Part shown: positions 42,356 through 52,200 of the stretch, piece by piece | How the letters are laid out: each line of letters begins with the position of its first letter | Numbering within the stretch: position 1 is the first letter of the stretch | NCBI GenBank assembly: GCA_003166025.1 | Contig: PMWT01000220.1 | Span: 9,846 to 72,360 of the forward strand | Direction of reading: 5' to 3' | Source of the DNA: Acidimicrobiaceae bacterium | GTDB taxonomy: Bacteria > Actinomycetota > Acidimicrobiia > Acidimicrobiales > Palsa-688 | Length of the DNA: 62,515 nt | Translations under genes and position numbers: made by a program | The notes under the pieces: model-generated | Seen by the model: the letters and a program-made list of their open reading frames with translations, nothing else | What the model was told of the DNA's origin: nothing | Database searches by the model: none

Positions 42356-43670
42356 TGCCGGCGCCGGAGACCTTTCCAGCGCCGGAGACCTTGCCGGCGC
42401 CGCCGAACAGGGTCGACGAAGCACTTCTCGACCCGTACTCGCGGACGGTGTCGTGGGTGGCCGACCAGCTCCTACCGTTCCTAGACAGTGAGCAGGAGTG
42501 AGCCCGGCGCACCGGGCAGCCCCGAACGGTCTTGGGCCACCTGGTCCCCGGTACCTCTGGTCGGCACTGTGGTCTTACTGCCACCGCCTCTCGGGGCCCG
42601 AATAGCCCCGTCCGGTGGTCGCCTCCTGCCTGTGCTTGGTCCCGGGCCCCTATTTGTTGAGTTATCGCCCAGAGAACGGTTTGCACCGTCTATGGCCCCA
42701 AGTGGTCCTTCGGCTACTCGGTGGGCCAGGTCGAGCGAGGCCAGCCGGCCCAGGTGGGTGCCTAGGGCTTGGAGCACCACCTCGTCGGTGCCGTTGACGC
42801 CCAGCCGGGTGCGGACCCTCGCCCCTGCTGGTGGGGCGACGACGAACGGTGCCGGGACTTGTCGTAGGCGCTGGCCCCGATGGCTCACGGCTTGGCCCCC
42901 TTACCAGGCGAAGGCCTACGCCCGATGTCAGTTCTGTCGTCGAGGTCATCAGGACGAAAACCACCGTTCGGCACTAGCAACAACTGTGCCAGGCGGCTGT
43001 GACGATAACCCTCTCTGGCGCACCGGTACTTCGTATTGATCACCAATGCGTACAATCGCTCACTGTTCGAGGAACAGTTGTGAACCCTCTCGGGTTCGAA
43101 GGCTCGGTGAGCGCCGGTGTGGTCAGCGCGCTGGGCCGGAGCCTCGTGGCCTCCGCCGGGCCCGGAGGCCGACTGCTCGACGACGTCATCCAGACCGACG
43201 CCGCCTTGCACCCGGGGAACTCGGGGGGCGCCTTGGTTGTGAGCTCGTCGGAGGTCGTCGGGATCAACACCGCTCTGGTCGGGCACTGGGCCGGCCAGGG
43301 CCTGGGGATGGCCGTCCCCATAAATGAGCGGACCAGGACGATCCTCGGGGCCCTAGCCGCCGGCCGCCCTGTCCGGCGCGCCTACCTCGGCATCGGAGGG
43401 GGCTCGCGCCCGCTGCCGCCGGTCGTGGCGGCGGCTACCGGCGCCTCCCGTGGGGTCGAAGTGGTCTCGGTGGTCGCCTCGAGCCCGGCGGCGACGGCCG
43501 GCTTACGCCCGCGCGATTTGATCGTCAGCGTGGACGGGGAGCCCGTCGGCGATGTCGGCGAGCTCCAGTCCCTGCTAACCGAACGTTTCATCGGGCGGCC
43601 CGTCGCCATAGGGTTCGTCCGCGACGGCCGGTTGACGACATCCCAGGTCAGCTGCGTCGAGCTGCATTGA
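42355..43670 (+). pseudogene. Second HtrA-like protease gene, broken by an insert and a central deletion
   Basis: Only the ends survive. The 5' end (42355-42501) encodes 48 residues, including NRVDEALLDPYSRTVSWVAD, a usual N-terminal lead of such proteases. The 3' half resumes at GTG 43080 with NPLGFEGSVSAGVVSALGRS, ALHPGNSGGALV (the serine site) and a PDZ domain (VEVVSVVASSPAATAGLRPRDLIVSV). About 100 codons holding the catalytic His and Asp are missing. The 580 bases between carry non-HtrA sequence on the other strand. The surviving half could be expressed as a PDZ protein without activity. Confidence 0.75.
42690..42888 (-). pseudogene. Possible TnpB-like (IS605/IS607-type) transposase start, in the htrA remnant
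   Basis: From a GTG at 42888 the frame reads RVRTRLGVNGTDEVVLQALG and THLGRLASLDLAHRVAEG, which resembles the opening of actinobacterial TnpB-type transposases, then loses likeness after about 65 codons. An open frame ends just before it with an overlapping stop (CCGTGAGC). It would explain the insert that broke the protease gene. No clear element ends seen. Tentative. Confidence 0.3.
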
Positions 43671-43763
43671 GGCTGATCACCGGGGCCGCTCTGCCTCATC
43701 ACCTAAACAGATCGCACACGAAATTTACCAGCTGTTCAACGAATATGGGGTACATTGAGCCTC

Positions 43764-43928
43764 ATGAAACAAGTACTTTGCAAACTCGTGGGGCACCGTG
43801 ATTATGACCCCGAGGTCCTGGCTATAAAGCCTTGGCTAGACCCTGACTTCTATGCGTATGCCCCTGAGGATTTTCGTGAGCCGGTCTGTCTTCGCTGCGG
43901 AGAGGTACTTTCGCCCGTAGCGGCTTAG
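43764..43928 (+). CDS. Small zinc-ribbon-like protein, 54 aa
   Basis: An ATG at 43764 opens a 54-codon frame: MKQVLCKLVGHRDYDPEVLA at the start and PVCLRCGEVLSPVAA at the end. One Cys-His pair (CKLVGH) and a CxxC pair give a possible metal site. The gap before it is AT-rich, with TACATT (43751-43756) as a candidate -10 only 7 bases from the start, so the message may be leaderless. I do not know the family. Stands alone between the htrA remnant and a DUF1810 gene. Confidence 0.6.
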   Translation: MKQVLCKLVGHRDYDPEVLAIKPWLDPDFYAYAPEDFREPVCLRCGEVLSPVAA

Positions 43929-43986
43929 CGCCGTCCCGCCGAGGCCGCGCCAGCCCCGGCGGCCTAAGATAAGATAAGTCTCGCAT

Positions 43987-44436
43987 ATGGCTGACCCGTT
44001 CAACCTGGAGCGCTTTATCTCCGCCCAGGACGCGGGTGGGATTTACGCCCGTGCCGTCGAGGAACTGCGACGGGGCCAGAAGCGCAGCCACTGGATGTGG
44101 TTTGTTTTCCCCCAGGTCGCCGGGCTCGGGCACAGCCCGATGTCTACTAAGTTCGCCATTTCGTCGCTCGAGGAAGCCAAGGCCTACTTGGGCCATGCCG
44201 TGCTCGGCCCGAGGCTGGTCGAGTGCGCCGCTATCCTCACAGAAATAGGGGCCCGCAGCGCGGAGCAGATCTTCGGGCCGATCGATGCGCAGAAGCTGCG
44301 ATCGTCCATGACGCTGTTCCTGCGTGCAGCCCCGAGCGGGACCGTTTTCCAGCAGGTGCTCGACCGTCATTTCGGCGGTGTCGCGGATCCGGCAACCGAC
44401 GAGCGTCTCTGGACGGGCGGCCCGCCCACCCTCTAG
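43987..44436 (+). CDS. DUF1810 family protein
   Basis: A 149-aa helical protein. The family hallmark is clear: DPFNLERFISAQDAG at the start, then ELRRGQKRSHWMWFVFPQVAGLGHSPMSTKFAISSLEEAKAYLGHAVLGPRL. GPIDAQKLRSSMTLF and the ending DRHFGG complete the domain. DUF1810 proteins are cytoplasmic; some are reported near NAD or ADP-ribose metabolism genes, but the reaction is not settled. Single gene, convergent with a DinB-like protein. Confidence 0.88.
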   Translation: MADPFNLERFISAQDAGGIYARAVEELRRGQKRSHWMWFVFPQVAGLGHSPMSTKFAISSLEEAKAYLGHAVLGPRLVECAAILTEIGARSAEQIFGPIDAQKLRSSMTLFLRAAPSGTVFQQVLDRHFGGVADPATDERLWTGGPPTL

Positions 44437-44473
44437 TTGTCCCGTCGCCCCTAATGGTCCACTCGGGCCGAGG

Positions 44474-45001
44474 TCAGCGGTCCTGTTGGGCCACATCCCA
44501 GAGGTGGTGCACCGTGTCGTGGACCATGTAGCGGGCAATGGTCTGGACCTCGAAAGACGCTCCATCACTGCGACGGCCGGTGCGTTGCCAGGCCGGTCCT
44601 ACTACCCTGTCGAGCTGTGACGCTACGGCCTCCGCGGCCCCGTCTAGCTCGTCGATGACGGTGGCGGGGACCTGGTGCTCATAGGCGTCTGCGACAGCGG
44701 AAGCGTCTTGGTCCCAGTTTTCGAAGAGCGGGTCGTCCTCGCTCAGCATGAGGTTGATCCTCGTGAAGAAACGACGGTAAACATCGCGGACGTGGCAGGT
44801 GTACTCGAGCGTGGACCAAGTCGACTCGTTTGGGCGCCCGGGCCGGATGGCGCCGGCCTGGAAGAGACGGTGCCAGGCCTGCGAGTTTTCCCTCACCAGG
44901 CCGGCGACCTCGTCCGCCCGGCACGTGCTGGCGTCAAAACCGCACTCGGGGCAAGCCCGGGTCAGGACCCAGGTCCAGTTCTTGGTGTCAGGGACGATCA
45001 T
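44474..45001 (-). CDS. DinB-superfamily protein
   Basis: A 175-aa four-helix-bundle protein. Metal-ligand histidines of the DinB/YfiT type appear in TLEYTCHVRDVYRRFFTRI and in the closing ARYMVHDTVHHLWDVAQQD. A Cys-x-x-Cys at the N terminus (TRACPECGFDAS) is a common addition in this actinobacterial subgroup. Members include thiol transferases using mycothiol or bacillithiol and are often stress-induced. ATG at 45001. Substrate unknown. Confidence 0.78.
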   Translation of the reverse strand: MIVPDTKNWTWVLTRACPECGFDASTCRADEVAGLVRENSQAWHRLFQAGAIRPGRPNESTWSTLEYTCHVRDVYRRFFTRINLMLSEDDPLFENWDQDASAVADAYEHQVPATVIDELDGAAEAVASQLDRVVGPAWQRTGRRSDGASFEVQTIARYMVHDTVHHLWDVAQQDR

Positions 45002-45064
45002 GGCGACGACATTAACGGGCGCCGCCCGGGCCCGGTGCCGAATAAACGCTCCGGCGCGGCCCCG

Positions 45065-45364
45065 TCAGGCTCGACGCTGCCTCGGGCAGTTCGTTTCCAG
45101 CTCTTGGAAGCGGCGTAGACCACTGGACGCCCGGCGTTTGACGGCTGCCCTCCGTTGAGCCGTCATGTGCCGAGAGCTCTCTTCGACCTCGCCCAGCATG
45201 AAATCGACTATGCCGCTCACACCCAGACAATCGTCGAACAACTGACAACCGGTGCAAGTTACCGGGCTCTCGGTCCAACGTAGTGAAACTGTGGCCAATT
45301 TTCTCGCCTTGTCCTGGTCACGGCCCGGTGGTAGTCCCTTTTGCCGGACCACTTTGTTAAACAA
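45065..45364 (-). CDS. Cys-containing small protein, weakly WhiB-like
   Basis: A 99-aa polar protein. The stretch VTCTGCQLFDDCLG gives a C-x2-C-x5-C motif like the core of WhiB [4Fe-4S] proteins, followed by a basic C terminus with TAQRRAAVKRRASSG that could bind DNA. The first Cys of WhiB proteins and the G[IV]WGG turn are missing, so it is either a diverged WhiB relative or something else. The start is uncertain (TTG at 45364, GTG at 45352). Stands alone between the DinB and GGDEF genes. Confidence 0.4.
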   Translation of the reverse strand: MFNKVVRQKGLPPGRDQDKARKLATVSLRWTESPVTCTGCQLFDDCLGVSGIVDFMLGEVEESSRHMTAQRRAAVKRRASSGLRRFQELETNCPRQRRA

Positions 45365-45481
45365 TGATATTACCCCTGGCGGTGGCTAGCTGTAGGCGGT
45401 GTCGCGAATAGAGGCGGCTGAGGGGCTCGGGGTGCCGCCACGTCGTCTACAACGTGGCCGTGCGCCGGCGGTCCGGGACGC

Positions 45482-46843
45482 TCAGGCTGTTGACGGTGAG
45501 GTCCTTACTGGCGGGCGCACCTTGGTCCCCCGGACGCGGCGGCTCGTAGTGAGGTCCCTGACGACCCCGCCTGCGCTCCGAGAGCGGAACTTGTCCTGGT
45601 ACATGTCCTTGTCAGCGGCCGCCAGCACCTCCTCGTCGCTCTCGGTGTAACGGTCGAGAAGGGCGGTACCAACACTGATCTCCAAATGCAGCCGGCGCCC
45701 CGTGCCCGGGTCGAACCTGAGTTCTGATACCACCCGGCGAAGGTCGGCTGCTACCTCCGCGCCCTGTTCGGGGTCGTCGTAAGGCAGGAGAACGCCGAAC
45801 TCGTCGCCCCCGATCCTTGCCACCGTGTCGGTCCGCCGCAGCCTTTGTGCCAATGCGGTGGCGACCGTCTTCAAAGCCCTGTCGCCTACCGGATGGCCGT
45901 AGCGGTCATTGATCTGTTTGAAATGGTCGATGTCGATGAGCATTACGACAGCCGTCTCGCTGTAGCGCCGGGCGCGCTCAAGCTGTTCGTTGAGGTCGCG
46001 CATGAACCGCCGGCGGTTCAAGGCACCAGTAAGCTCGTCGTGGTCAGCCAGGTAGCGCAGGTGTTCCCTATCTCGCACGACTGCGCTCATGTCGCGAGCA
46101 ATCGAGGAGATGCCGACCATTTGGCCCTGGCCGTCCCGGACCGGCGAGATGGTCAGCGCCACTCTTACGTGCTTTCCGTTCTTACGAGCCCCGACGGCCT
46201 CAAGGTTGGCGACTCGCTTGCCGGTCCTCACCCGTGCCAAGACGGCAGCTAGGTTGTCGTCCTCGCCCAGCAACGTCAGCATTGAGGCCGACTTGCCGAG
46301 CATCTCTTCGGCCGAATACCCGTACAGCTGCTCGGCGCCGACGTTCCAGCTCACCACAACGCCGTCAAGGGTCTCACCGACAATGGCGTCGTCGGAGGAC
46401 TCCACTAGCGAAGCGAGGCGGGATGCGTTGTCCTCGGCCCGCTTGCGGTCCGAGATGTCACGGACGGCACAGTAGGTCAGCCGGTCTCCTTGGTCCGGCC
46501 CGAACGGGCTGAGCAAAATCTCCGCGGGGAACTCAGTGCCGTCCTTACGGAGCCCGAAAAGCTCCAGACCGGTAGTTGACGACCGTGGGTGGGGGTCGAC
46601 AAGGTACCCGGTTGTCCGGCGGCGGTGCTGCTTGCGGGACCGCAGGGGGACCAGGAGCTCGACGGGCTGGCCGACCAACTCTTGGCGTCCGTAGCCAAAG
46701 AGCCTTTCGGTCTCTGCATTTACAAGGATGATCTGGCCGGTGGCATCGACCACGATCACCCCCTCGGGTGCCGACTCAAGCAGTTCGCCGAACAGTTCGG
46801 CCGTCCACAGCCGGTCGGAGCCGTTTTCACCAAGAGCACCCAA
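45482..46843 (-). CDS. Diguanylate cyclase with two PAS domains
   Basis: A 453-aa soluble sensor enzyme that makes cyclic di-GMP. PAS 1 spans about residues 15-135 (ESAPEGVIVVDATGQIILVN), PAS 2 about 140-260 (ESSDDAIVGETLDGVVVSWN); these could bind a small ligand, heme or flavin. The GGDEF domain runs from about 285 to 440: DHDELTGALNRRRF, then VARIGGDEFGVLLPY with an intact active-site GGDEF. An RRTD inhibitory site five residues before it permits product feedback. TTG start at 46843 with AGGGG upstream. No EAL domain or membrane segment. No target protein is next to it. Confidence 0.9.
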   Translation of the reverse strand: MGALGENGSDRLWTAELFGELLESAPEGVIVVDATGQIILVNAETERLFGYGRQELVGQPVELLVPLRSRKQHRRRTTGYLVDPHPRSSTTGLELFGLRKDGTEFPAEILLSPFGPDQGDRLTYCAVRDISDRKRAEDNASRLASLVESSDDAIVGETLDGVVVSWNVGAEQLYGYSAEEMLGKSASMLTLLGEDDNLAAVLARVRTGKRVANLEAVGARKNGKHVRVALTISPVRDGQGQMVGISSIARDMSAVVRDREHLRYLADHDELTGALNRRRFMRDLNEQLERARRYSETAVVMLIDIDHFKQINDRYGHPVGDRALKTVATALAQRLRRTDTVARIGGDEFGVLLPYDDPEQGAEVAADLRRVVSELRFDPGTGRRLHLEISVGTALLDRYTESDEEVLAAADKDMYQDKFRSRSAGGVVRDLTTSRRVRGTKVRPPVRTSPSTA

Positions 46844-46948
46844 CTTGGTTCCCCTATCGCCTAAGTCTTCCTCTTTGCTAACCGGTCCTCTCTTTGGTGA
46901 CTAAAAGTATAGGGCTTCCCACACACTGCGGCGGTTATATGTTTCCCA

Positions 46949-47066
46949 GTCCCCACCGGCGGCGCCCTGGTCACCGTCGTCGGCTGGCGGGCCGTCTTTG
47001 CCTTCCTCGCCGCCTCGCCCGTAGCCCTGGTGACCGTCGCCCTGGTGACCGGGGCCAGGTGGTGGA
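46949..47066 (+). pseudogene. Short remnant of an MFS transporter
   Basis: About 36 codons on the plus strand read GGALVTVVGWRAVFAFLAAS followed by PVALVTVALVTGARW, which fits the helix 5-6 region of DHA2-type MFS pumps (GGLL..xGWRxVFxxNxPVxLxxL). There is no start, stop logic or further transporter sequence on either side. Probably a relic. Confidence 0.4.
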
Positions 47067-47134
47067 GTTCGAACACGACTTTGCTGTTGCATGCCAGCAA
47101 TTGTTTAGGGACCACTACCCCGTCCCCGACCGAT

Positions 47135-47173
47135 AAAGAAACGAGGTGCCCGCCTGGGGCACCTCGTTTCTTT
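47135..47173 (-). terminator. Strong hairpin terminator behind the secreted repeat protein
   Basis: A perfect 17-bp stem AAAGAAACGAGGTGCCC / GGGCACCTCGTTTCTTT (47135-47151 with 47157-47173) has a 5-base loop. It lies 47 bases beyond the leftward stop at 47220. The T-rich 3' arm (CGTTTCTTTAT) serves as the release tract. Confidence 0.85.
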
Positions 47174-47219
47174 AGTGATTGGTTAGCCAGTTAGATGGTG
47201 CCTTCAGTAAACGCTCTCG

Positions 47220-48374
47220 TTACCGCCCGTGGCCGTGATGACCGGGGCCACCAGGGAAACCAGGGGAACCCCCCGAACCGCCGGAGCCAGGGGAACCGCC
47301 CGAACCGCCGGAGCCAGGGGAACCGTGCCCACGCCCGGCCGGACGGATGAGGACCGAGGTGGCATCGATGATGCCGCCTCCGCCCTGCGTGCCGCGAACT
47401 GTGACTTGATCGCCGCCCTGAATGTCGCTGAAGCTGACCGAACTCTGACCCCGCTCACGGATAGTGGTAGTGCTGAAAACGTCGACAGTCACGTTGGTGC
47501 TTTTCCAGCCGCTGGCGGCCAGGGTGAACGTTTCCTCCGTCGACGATATCGTGGTAGCCGTACCGGTGAGGACGGTGCCGGTTTGGGTTACCAGCGGGAC
47601 ATCTACCGAGGTGGCATTTACGACGCCGCCTCCAGCCTGCGTGCCGCGGACCGTTACCTGGTCGCCGACCAGGACGTCGCTCAGGCCGGGCGAACTGACC
47701 CCCGGCTCACGGAACTTGGTCGTGGTCAAGACGTTGACGGACACGTCCGTGCTCTTCGGTCCGATGATGGCGAGGCTCTTAGGTCCGATGGTGGCGAGGG
47801 TGAAGGTTCCCGTCGGCGGTGCCGTGGTCGTGGCCGTCATCGTAAGGACGGTCCCGGTCTGAAACACGAGCGGGACTTGTACCGAGAAGGCATCAACCGT
47901 GTCCGTCCCGGCGTTCAGGCCCCTAACTATCACCTGGTCGCCGACCAGGACGTCGCTCAGGCCGGGCGAGCTGTCCCCCGGGTCGCGGAACTTGGTGTTT
48001 GCCGTGACGTCGACCGTGACCGTCGCGCTCTGCCAGCCCGTGGGCGTTATGGTGAAGCTTGCCGTCACCGGGACCGTCGAGGCCGTCGTCGTGAGGGTCG
48101 TGGAGGCAACTGGGGCCGAGAGGACGGTGCCGATGAGGGTGCCGCCGTAACCATGGCGGAAGTGGAGGCCTCCCCACCACGGCGCCACCCGTCCAGGTTG
48201 ACCGCCATGCTGGTGGGATTGCACCACGGGCGCGGCATTGGCAGTAGCCGTGCTCCCCAACGCCAGCGACCCGGCGAGGCCGGTTGCCAGCCCAGCATAA
48301 AGTACCAACCGGGCCGCTCCCCTGATCATTGATGTCTGTCCCGCCCTAAGACCGATCTGGCTCCTCAGTGACAT
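47220..48374 (-). CDS. Secreted protein with three DUF5666-like repeats and a Gly/Ser-rich tail
   Basis: A 384-aa exported protein. The Sec signal is ARLVLYAGLATGLAGSLALG, cut after ANAA. Three repeats of about 85 residues follow. Each has a GTVLTxTATT strand, a VTVDVxxxTKFR(D/E)PGxSS hinge, a GLSDVLVGDQVTVRG core and a D/NATSVxVP close, the pattern of DUF5666 OB-like modules. The C terminus is GSGGSGGSPG repeats ending in GHHGHGR, probably flexible. ATG at 48374 follows a GGGAGAACGAG site; a longer frame from 48425 is less likely. It lies below a phased TGTGA array and is closed by a strong terminator. Its role, perhaps cell-wall or metal related, is not known. Confidence 0.75.
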   Translation of the reverse strand: MSLRSQIGLRAGQTSMIRGAARLVLYAGLATGLAGSLALGSTATANAAPVVQSHQHGGQPGRVAPWWGGLHFRHGYGGTLIGTVLSAPVASTTLTTTASTVPVTASFTITPTGWQSATVTVDVTANTKFRDPGDSSPGLSDVLVGDQVIVRGLNAGTDTVDAFSVQVPLVFQTGTVLTMTATTTAPPTGTFTLATIGPKSLAIIGPKSTDVSVNVLTTTKFREPGVSSPGLSDVLVGDQVTVRGTQAGGGVVNATSVDVPLVTQTGTVLTGTATTISSTEETFTLAASGWKSTNVTVDVFSTTTIRERGQSSVSFSDIQGGDQVTVRGTQGGGGIIDATSVLIRPAGRGHGSPGSGGSGGSPGSGGSGGSPGFPGGPGHHGHGR

Positions 48375-48498
48375 CTCGTTCTCCCTGTCATCGTGAATGT
48401 CCGGCGGGCGCTTGGGCCAACGCAAGGAACAACCTCAGAGTAGCAGTGGACCTAAGCGCACGTACTGTGACCAGTTGTTCAGGTGATTGCTTGAGACC

Positions 48499-48546
48499 TG
48501 TGACCAAATTGTGATGATTGTGTGAAGACTTGTGATGATTATGTGA
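48499..48546. promoter_or_regulatory. Helically phased TGTGA direct-repeat array
   Basis: TGTGA occurs at 48499, 48510, 48521, 48531 and 48542, that is, every 10-11 bases; another copy sits at 48466, exactly 33 bases before the first. Within this, 48509-48529 and 48530-48550 form a 21-bp tandem repeat, 19 of 21 identical. On the strand of the repeat-protein gene the units read (C/T)TCACA. The spacing is that of response-regulator boxes such as PhoP sites. It lies in the 444-base gap between the repeat-protein gene and a rightward gene, so it could control either. Confidence 0.65.
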
Positions 48547-48818
48547 AGGCACACAGACCATCGGTCAAGCCGGGTCTCTCCTTTGTCGCGATCGATCTTT
48601 GCTAGTTTCTTACTCTTCTCGTTTTTCGTATTTTTGGGCGGACCTGCGTTCTTCGAGCGCCTCGGAACGGGCCCATAGTGCCCCGTCAGGCTCGCTCGGT
48701 GGCGCCAACCCTTCCCGCCGTCCGGTTACAGCGAAGGGCGTTCTCACCGGAGCTGGCCTTGGTGGGCGTCTCTTTCCTCCGTTTCGGCTCCTTCGCGCGT
48801 CTACAGCGCCAGCCCAGA

Positions 48819-49163
48819 ATGGCCGACCATTCCACTGTGCTTTCCATCCGAGCTGCCCGCCGATACCGGTGGCGCCTCGCCGGCGGCCGCTTGACCGCCA
48901 GCAGCTCCGCCGTGTGCTTCGCGCCTAACCGATTAGAGCGTCGGCGCGCCGGCACTTGCTGGGAGACCACGGCAGAAGACGTAACCGGGGTGCGAGTGCG
49001 CGGGAGAATGTGGCTAGTGGTCGAGACGGCGGCCGGCGCTGAGACGTTCCGAGTCTTTGGCGCGGCGGCGGCGGCGCCCAGGCTCGAGGAGGCCCTACAG
49101 CTCGGTAGCCACGGCACGGCTCGTGTTGACGGTCTCACGTTCGAGACGCCGGAGACGATCTGA
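48819..49163 (+). CDS. Small protein with a possible PH/GRAM-like fold
   Basis: A 114-aa soluble protein from ATG 48819. The sequence RYRWRLAGGRLTASSSAVCFAPNRLERRR, then TCWETTAEDVTGVRVRGRMWLVVETAAGAETFRVFG and an ending helix RLEEALQLG, follows the seven-strand-plus-helix plan of bacterial PH-like or GRAM-like domains. I infer the fold from pattern only. The in-frame extension to 48678 is basic and unlikely. It precedes the P-type ATPase by 88 bases and could be co-transcribed. Confidence 0.5.
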   Translation: MADHSTVLSIRAARRYRWRLAGGRLTASSSAVCFAPNRLERRRAGTCWETTAEDVTGVRVRGRMWLVVETAAGAETFRVFGAAAAAPRLEEALQLGSHGTARVDGLTFETPETI

Positions 49164-49251
49164 GGGGAGGCGTGGTAGCACAAGTTGGTCCCTGGTAGTC
49201 ATCTCGGCCGTCCGTCCCGTAGCCTCCTTCAATGGCTAACCGAAGCCCCAG

Positions 49252-52200
49252 GTGCCCAGTGGGACAGGGCCCATCTCGACGAGGTCGAGCCGCAAGCGGG
49301 CGTACCCGCTATCGCGTGGCCGGCCACGGAGCGCGCCAGCGTTGAGCGTCGATAGCGCCCTTTCGGACGCGTCAAGGGGCCGTCGGCACCGCCGCTATTG
49401 GTTCGGTGACGGCAAGGCTCACATCGAGGTAAGAGCAGCGCGGCGTCATGGTTCGGAGCGGTTCGCCCGCGAACTTGAGGGCGCCCTGGCCCGTGTTCGA
49501 GGCGTGCACTGGGCACAGGTAAACGCTGTGGTGGGACGGGTCGTTGTCGCCTTCGACGGCGAGGCTGTCGACAGCTCGGCGATCATGGCGGCGATCGAGG
49601 GCGTCGAAGAAGCCCACGAGCTGGAGGACGACCGATTTGGGTATGACCGGCCTGATTTTCCCGGTGATATCGAGCCCGTTCACCGCGCCATCGTTGGTCT
49701 CGTCGCCGACGCCGTCGGCCTCGTCGCCGGGATCGCTGGATCTGTGCTCGACCTACCGTCGTTACCAGAAGAGGCCGCCGCGCTCGTCTCCGTGGCGGAA
49801 TCTCAGCCCCGCATCCGACGGTTGGTCGAATCTGCTTTAGGCCCGAGCACGGCGGACATCGGCCTAGCACTGGCAAACGCTGTCCTCCAAGGGCTCGGCC
49901 AGGGCACCCTTGGTCTTGTCGTCGACTTGGCCCACCGCGGAGGGCTGCTGGACGAAGCGATCGCTCGTCGCTCGAGTTGGGGACGCCTCGAACAGGAACT
50001 GGCCAACCACCCCTCACGGGTGGTTTGTGGTCCTATCTCTCGTCCCCGACGTCCCGTGCCTTTGCCCCCGGGGCCGATAGAGCGCTATGCCGACCGTACC
50101 GGCGCCGCTGGCCTGGCTGCGGCCGGCGCTGCTTTTGCGTTCACCACCAACCCGCGCACGGCAGCTTCCATGCTGCTGGCCAGTATGCCGAAGGCGGGAC
50201 GGCTTGGCCGAGAGGCGTTCAGTGCCCGGGTCGGCCGGGCACTGGCGTCTCACGACGAGCTGGTGTTCGACCCGGCAGCGCTACGGCGGTTAGACCGTAC
50301 CGACACCGTCGTCATCGATGCCGCCGTCCTGCTTACGGGTGAAAAGGAACCGGCCCGGACCGTGTTCGCACGCGAGGTCGACCCGTCCGAGGCCGCGGCT
50401 CGGCTGCACGCGCTCTTCGATGGCACCGATGCCTCGGCGCGACGTAGCCGGGAGGGCTGGACGGTCGGGCTACTGAGCGATCTTTCGGTCCCAGCTACGG
50501 CCCTGCGGCGGCTTCGCCGCCGGCTCGGCCCTGTGGCGACCCACGGCCTCATGTGCAACGGAGGCCTGGTGGCGCTCTTCGCCGTGCGCGACGAGGTCGT
50601 CCCCGGTTGGCAAGTCCTGGTCCGAGCCGCCCGTCGAGCTGGGCACATGATCGCCATCGCGGGGGACGACCTCGGCCTCGTGGCGCGGTTCGGGGCCGAC
50701 ATGCTCGTCGACGGAGGAGACGGCTTGTGCGCCTCGGTCCGGATGCTCCAAAACGACGGCTGTGGGGTGCTCTTGGTCGGCGGGCCGTCCAACGATGCTC
50801 TTGAAGCCGCCGACTGCGGAGTCGGCCTGGTCGTCGACCATGTTGTCCCCTGGGGCGCCGATGTAATCGCCAAGGACCTGAGCACCGCCGTGTTCCTGAT
50901 CGATGCCTCGGCTGTGGCCCGAGCAGTGAGCCAGCAGAGCGCAAACCTGGCGCTGGCGGGCACGGCCGGCGGTGTACTGCTCGGTGCCGCACTCGAGCCG
51001 GCGCGGGCGTCGTCTAGCGCCACCACCAGTGTCAACGTCGCCGCCATTGCCGCCGTCGCCAACGGCTGGCGGGCTGGCATGGGCCTGGCCCGCCTGCCAC
51101 GCCATCGCATAGGCGGAGGGCCACCCTGGCACATGCTCGAGGTTGACGATGTCCTGGCTCGTTTGGGCACCAGTCGAGGTGGCCTCCCCTCGTCCAGTGG
51201 GGCCGGACGGCTGGCTCCGGTGGCCCGGCTCGCCGGCGACCCGGCTCGTTTCGCCGCCGCTGTCGGTGCCGAGCTGGCCAACCCGTTGACCGAGGTGCTG
51301 GCGGCCGGTGCGGCCCTATCAGCGGCGGTGGGGTCGAGCGCTGACGCCGTCATCGTCGGCGCAGTATCGACGCTCAATGCTCTCATCGGCGGTGGGATCC
51401 GGTACCAAGCCGAGAACGCGGTCCGCTCGCTCGACCGCGCCAGCCAGCAGCAGGTGTCGGTGCTGCACGGCGGGCACAGGAGCCTTATCGAGTCGGACGC
51501 GCTCATTCCCGGCGACGTCATCGCTCTTGCCACAGGCGATGCCGTACCGGCGGACTGCCGGATAATCGAGGCCAACCATCTCGAAGTGGACGAGTCGAGC
51601 CTCACGGGTGAGTCGCTCCCAGTAGCCAAGTCCGAGGCGCCGTCCATGTCCACGCTCATCTCGGAGCGGTCCTCGATGCTGTACGCCGAGACGTCGGTGG
51701 TGGCCGGTGACGCCCTCGGTGTCATCGTCGCGGTGGGCGAGGACACCGAGGCGACAGCGGGCGACGTCACCCTGGGCGCCAAGGTCACCGGCGGCGTCGA
51801 GGAACGGCTCAGAAAACTGACGATGGTCTCAGTCCCCTTGGCAGTGCTCGGTGGAGCTGGCGTCGCCGGTCTTGGTGCCCTTCGGGGCCAAGGTTTGTCC
51901 GAGACCCTGGGGAGCGCCGTCAACCTGGCCGTTGCCGCCATCCCTGAGGGCCTGCCCATCGTTGCCACCATGGCCCAGGTTGCTGCCGCTAGGCGCCTGT
52001 CCGGAAAAGGGGTGCTCGTCCGCAACCCCCACGCGTTGGAGGCCCTCGCCCGCGTCGACGTACTGTGCACCGACAAGACGGGGACGCTGACGGGCGGGCA
52101 GATCAAGCTGACCTCGGTCTCCGACGGGCGTCGCAGTTCGCCGCTCACGCGCCTTGGCAGTCATGACCGCAGCATCATCGCCGCCGCCCTGCGGGCGACA

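Noticed and set aside
46861-47115. 84-codon leftward ORF with repeated VTRAT
   Set aside because: The repeats come from the antisense of a GTGACC-rich MFS remnant; no independent coding sign.
47250-47330. Tandem repeat of about 30 bases in the Gly/Ser tail of the secreted repeat protein
   Set aside because: Explained by the coding of GSGGSGGSPG units; not a separate element.
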